Positions 15,009-16,573 of a DNA stretch of 16,573 nucleotides are shown one piece after another. The notes under the pieces were generated by a model. The model searched no databases and was not told the DNA's origin. It saw only the letters and a program-made list of their open reading frames with translations. The DNA comes from CAYVBN01 sp964538565. Lineage in GTDB: Bacteria; Pseudomonadota; Alphaproteobacteria; Rhizobiales; Xanthobacteraceae. Location: assembly GCA_964538565.1 (NCBI GenBank), contig CAZIGW010000148.1, positions 1 through 16,573 of the forward strand, read 5' to 3'. The translations under genes and the position numbers were made by a program. Each line of letters starts with the position of its first letter. Position 1 is the stretch's first letter.

Positions 15009-15052
15009 CTGGTATGCCAGGATTGCGCGAGGAGCGGCGCCTGGCATACCAG
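15009..15052. promoter_or_regulatory. paired 12-bp dyads (candidate operators) between mch and sdhC
   Basis: CTGGTATGCCAG (15009-15020) and its exact reverse complement CTGGCATACCAG (15041-15052) form a perfect 12-bp inverted repeat. Each half is itself nearly palindromic (CTGG-N4-CCAG), so each could bind a dimer. Centre-to-centre spacing is 32 bp, about three helical turns, placing both on one DNA face. The TGGTAT..CCA pattern resembles GntR/FadR-type operators. As RNA it could instead be a 12-bp hairpin after mch, but no U-run follows it. Confidence 0.55.
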
Positions 15053-15064
15053 GCGAAGCGCCCG

Positions 15065-16114
15065 TCAACGCGGCAGGAGCACCCAGTAGTCGAGATCGAG
15101 CACCACCGACGGATCGTCCTCCTCGCCGATCTGCCGCGGGAAATCCATGCACGGGCGGTCGCGCGTCGCGATGGTCCGCAGCCGCAGCCCGCCGACGTCC
15201 TCGCGGCGCGGCAACGGCGCCTTGTCGAGGACCTCGGTCCAGGCGAAGATCGTCGATCCCGCGAAGGTCGGAGCGACGTGGCGCCCGGCGTTGATCGCCG
15301 CGATGTGAAAGGCGTTGGCGAAGCCGTTGAAGGTGAGCGCGCGCGCGATCGAGATGACGTGTCCGCCGTACACCAGCCGCCGGCCGAAGCGACCCTTCGC
15401 CTCGACGAACTGGTTGAAGTGGATGCGCGCCGTATTTTGGTAGAGCCGCGTCGCGATCTGGTGCTCGGCCTCCTCCACGGTCGTCCCGTCGACGTGATCG
15501 ACCCGCTCGCCGACCGCGTAGTCGCCCCAGCGGGCCGGACTGCCCGCGAGGGCGAAATCGTAGGCGGCCACGTCGATGGGCGGACAGGCATCGCCGATCA
15601 GCACGGCCTCGAGAAACGCCGGCACGCGCGGCACGTGATCGGCCGGCGCGGGCGCCGCCTCGTCGCGCTTTCGCACCATCACCCAGCGCACGTATTCGAT
15701 CACGCGAGTCCCGTCCTGCTTGAGCCCGGTCGAGCGCACGAAGACGATGCCGGTCTTGTGGCTCGAGTTCTCCTTGAGGCCGATGACTTCCGACACCGCG
15801 GTGAGCGTGTCGCCCGGATAGACCGGGGCGAGGAAGCGGCAGCCGGCGTATCCGAGGTTGGCGATCGCGTTGAGCGAGATGTCCGGCACGGTCTTGCCGA
15901 ACACAATGTGGAAAACGAGGAGATCCTCGACCGGCGCGGACGCATAGCCGATCCGCCTGGCGAAGACATCGGACGACTGCACGGCGAAGCGGTTGCCGTA
16001 GAGCGCCGTATAGAGCGAGACGTCGCCGGCGGTGATCGTGCGCGGCGTCGCGTGGCGGATGATCTGGCCGACGCGGAAATCCTCGAAGAAGTTGCCGGGA
16101 TTGGTCTTGCTCAT
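15065..16114 (-). CDS. mch: mesaconyl-CoA hydratase (MaoC-like double hotdog)
   Basis: This encodes a 349-aa MaoC-family protein with two hotdog domains, matching mesaconyl-CoA hydratase (beta-methylmalyl-CoA dehydratase) of the ethylmalonyl-CoA pathway for acetyl-CoA assimilation. The visible features are K-T-N-P-G-N-F-F-E-D-F near the start, HATPRTITAGDVSLYTALYG, FHIVFGKTVPDISLNAIANL, FLAPVYPGDTL and YVRWVMVRKRD in the first half. The second half has WGDYAVGERVDHVDG, T-V-E-E-A-E-H, Q-N-T-A-R-I-H-F with the hydratase histidine, YGGHVISIARALTFNG and the closing L-D-L-D-Y-W-V-L-L-P-R. GAGGGA lies 6 nt before the ATG. It reads towards sdhCDAB. The malyl-CoA lyase gene often found nearby is not in the window. 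Confidence 0.87.
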   Translation of the reverse strand: MSKTNPGNFFEDFRVGQIIRHATPRTITAGDVSLYTALYGNRFAVQSSDVFARRIGYASAPVEDLLVFHIVFGKTVPDISLNAIANLGYAGCRFLAPVYPGDTLTAVSEVIGLKENSSHKTGIVFVRSTGLKQDGTRVIEYVRWVMVRKRDEAAPAPADHVPRVPAFLEAVLIGDACPPIDVAAYDFALAGSPARWGDYAVGERVDHVDGTTVEEAEHQIATRLYQNTARIHFNQFVEAKGRFGRRLVYGGHVISIARALTFNGFANAFHIAAINAGRHVAPTFAGSTIFAWTEVLDKAPLPRREDVGGLRLRTIATRDRPCMDFPRQIGEEDDPSVVLDLDYWVLLPR

Positions 16115-16262
16115 GCGCGGTCCCTCGCGGATGATCCTGTACGAAATAATTTCATGCTGGTCAGCCGCGTTTCACCCGGATCGCCGCAAGCCATGCCGGA
16201 TTCCGGCTCGGCCGCGTGCGGTTCCGCAGCGTCTGCGGACGCCCAACCACTCGAGGACGGCC

Positions 16263-16573
16263 ATGTCGCGCCGCCTGATATCGACCGGAGACGCGCAACT
16301 GCCTGCGCACCATCGCCGCCTCGCTGGCGAAGGCGGGATTCGAACCGGCCGATGTGGTGCGCGCAACCTACTACGTGGTGGAGCGCGCCGATGCGCCGAC
16401 GATCCTGACAATTTGCGGCGAATTCTTCCGCGAGATCCGCCCGGCCGCCACCCTCCTCGTCGTTGCCGGACTGCTCGCGCCGGAGATGCGGGTGGAGATC
16501 GAGGTCACCGCCCTGCGTCGCGCTACGAGCGCAGGCGCCGAACGGTGGACGAGCGGTCGCACCCGCCGGGCGC
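16263..16573 (+). pseudogene. RidA-family gene broken by an internal frame-shifting deletion (runs off the window)
   Basis: An ATG at 16263, with GAGG 6 nt upstream, begins MSRRLISTG, the usual start of a RidA (YjgF/UK114) subgroup. After nine codons the similarity jumps to another frame: from 16294 the +1 frame reads R-N-C-L-R-T-I-A-A-S-L-A-K-A-G-F, then VVRATYYVVERAD and the C-terminal IRPAATLLVVAG with EMRVEIEVTALRR, which carries the conserved Arg of the RidA active site. About 40 residues (roughly 120 nt) of the family's middle are missing and the frame differs, so neither frame gives a whole protein. The matching part ends near 16521; the frame remains open to the window edge. A sequencing or assembly error is an alternative. 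Confidence 0.75.

Noticed and set aside
16330..16355. A perfect tRNA T-loop-like sequence (GGTTCGAATCC on the minus strand)
   Set aside because: It lies in the RidA coding part (A-G-F-E-P-A). The T stem has a mismatch and no matching acceptor, D or anticodon arms are found at the right distance.

Overview
This GC-rich window reads as the chromosome of an alphaproteobacterium, most likely of the order Hyphomicrobiales (Rhizobiales). The evidence is the rplU-rpmA-acetyltransferase-obgE-proB backbone, an sdhCDAB operon of alphaproteobacterial type beside a mesaconyl-CoA hydratase gene, and a pair of REP-like hairpins with the AAGTGG/CCGG core that I recall from Rhizobiales genomes. Most of the window is housekeeping DNA. 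No tRNA, rRNA, CRISPR array, insertion sequence or phage gene is visible.

Layout: 1-1212 holds a strong sigma70 promoter, a leader hairpin, rplU (L21 with a long Lys/Ala/Glu tail), rpmA (L27) and a probable terminator. 1237-2418 holds a RimJ/RimL-type acetyltransferase gene that converges on a small membrane-anchored hypothetical gene, with two inverted REP-like hairpins between them. 2419-2708 is an untranslated stretch with interlocking inverted repeats ahead of obgE. A minus-strand DUF72 gene (3703-4632) sits tightly between obgE and proB. proB is followed not by proA but by a convergent sensory-rhodopsin-transducer-like (ASRT family) gene and a divergent two-gene sugar operon, a glucose 1-dehydrogenase-like gene followed 2 nt later by a GH15 glucoamylase/trehalase-like gene. 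After a 363-nt hairpin-rich spacer comes argG with its own promoter and a terminator-like leader hairpin.

From 10863 to 16114 all genes are on the minus strand, in transcription order: mch (mesaconyl-CoA hydratase), sdhC, sdhD, sdhA, sdhB and a small FMN/PPOX-fold gene. Mch belongs to the ethylmalonyl-CoA pathway, whose output enters the TCA cycle as succinyl-CoA and glyoxylate-derived C4 acids. Its position beside succinate dehydrogenase therefore makes metabolic sense. The 179-nt gap between mch and sdhC carries two near-identical 12-bp dyads 32 bp apart, a good candidate for a regulator binding region. At the right edge is a RidA-family gene broken by an internal, frame-shifting deletion.

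I did not find an unambiguous new system. The best leads are the ASRT/glucose dehydrogenase/GH15 module with a candidate EcfG-type stress promoter, the paired operators before sdhC, the interlocked repeats upstream of obgE, and an orphan minus-strand terminator between the GH15 gene and argG.
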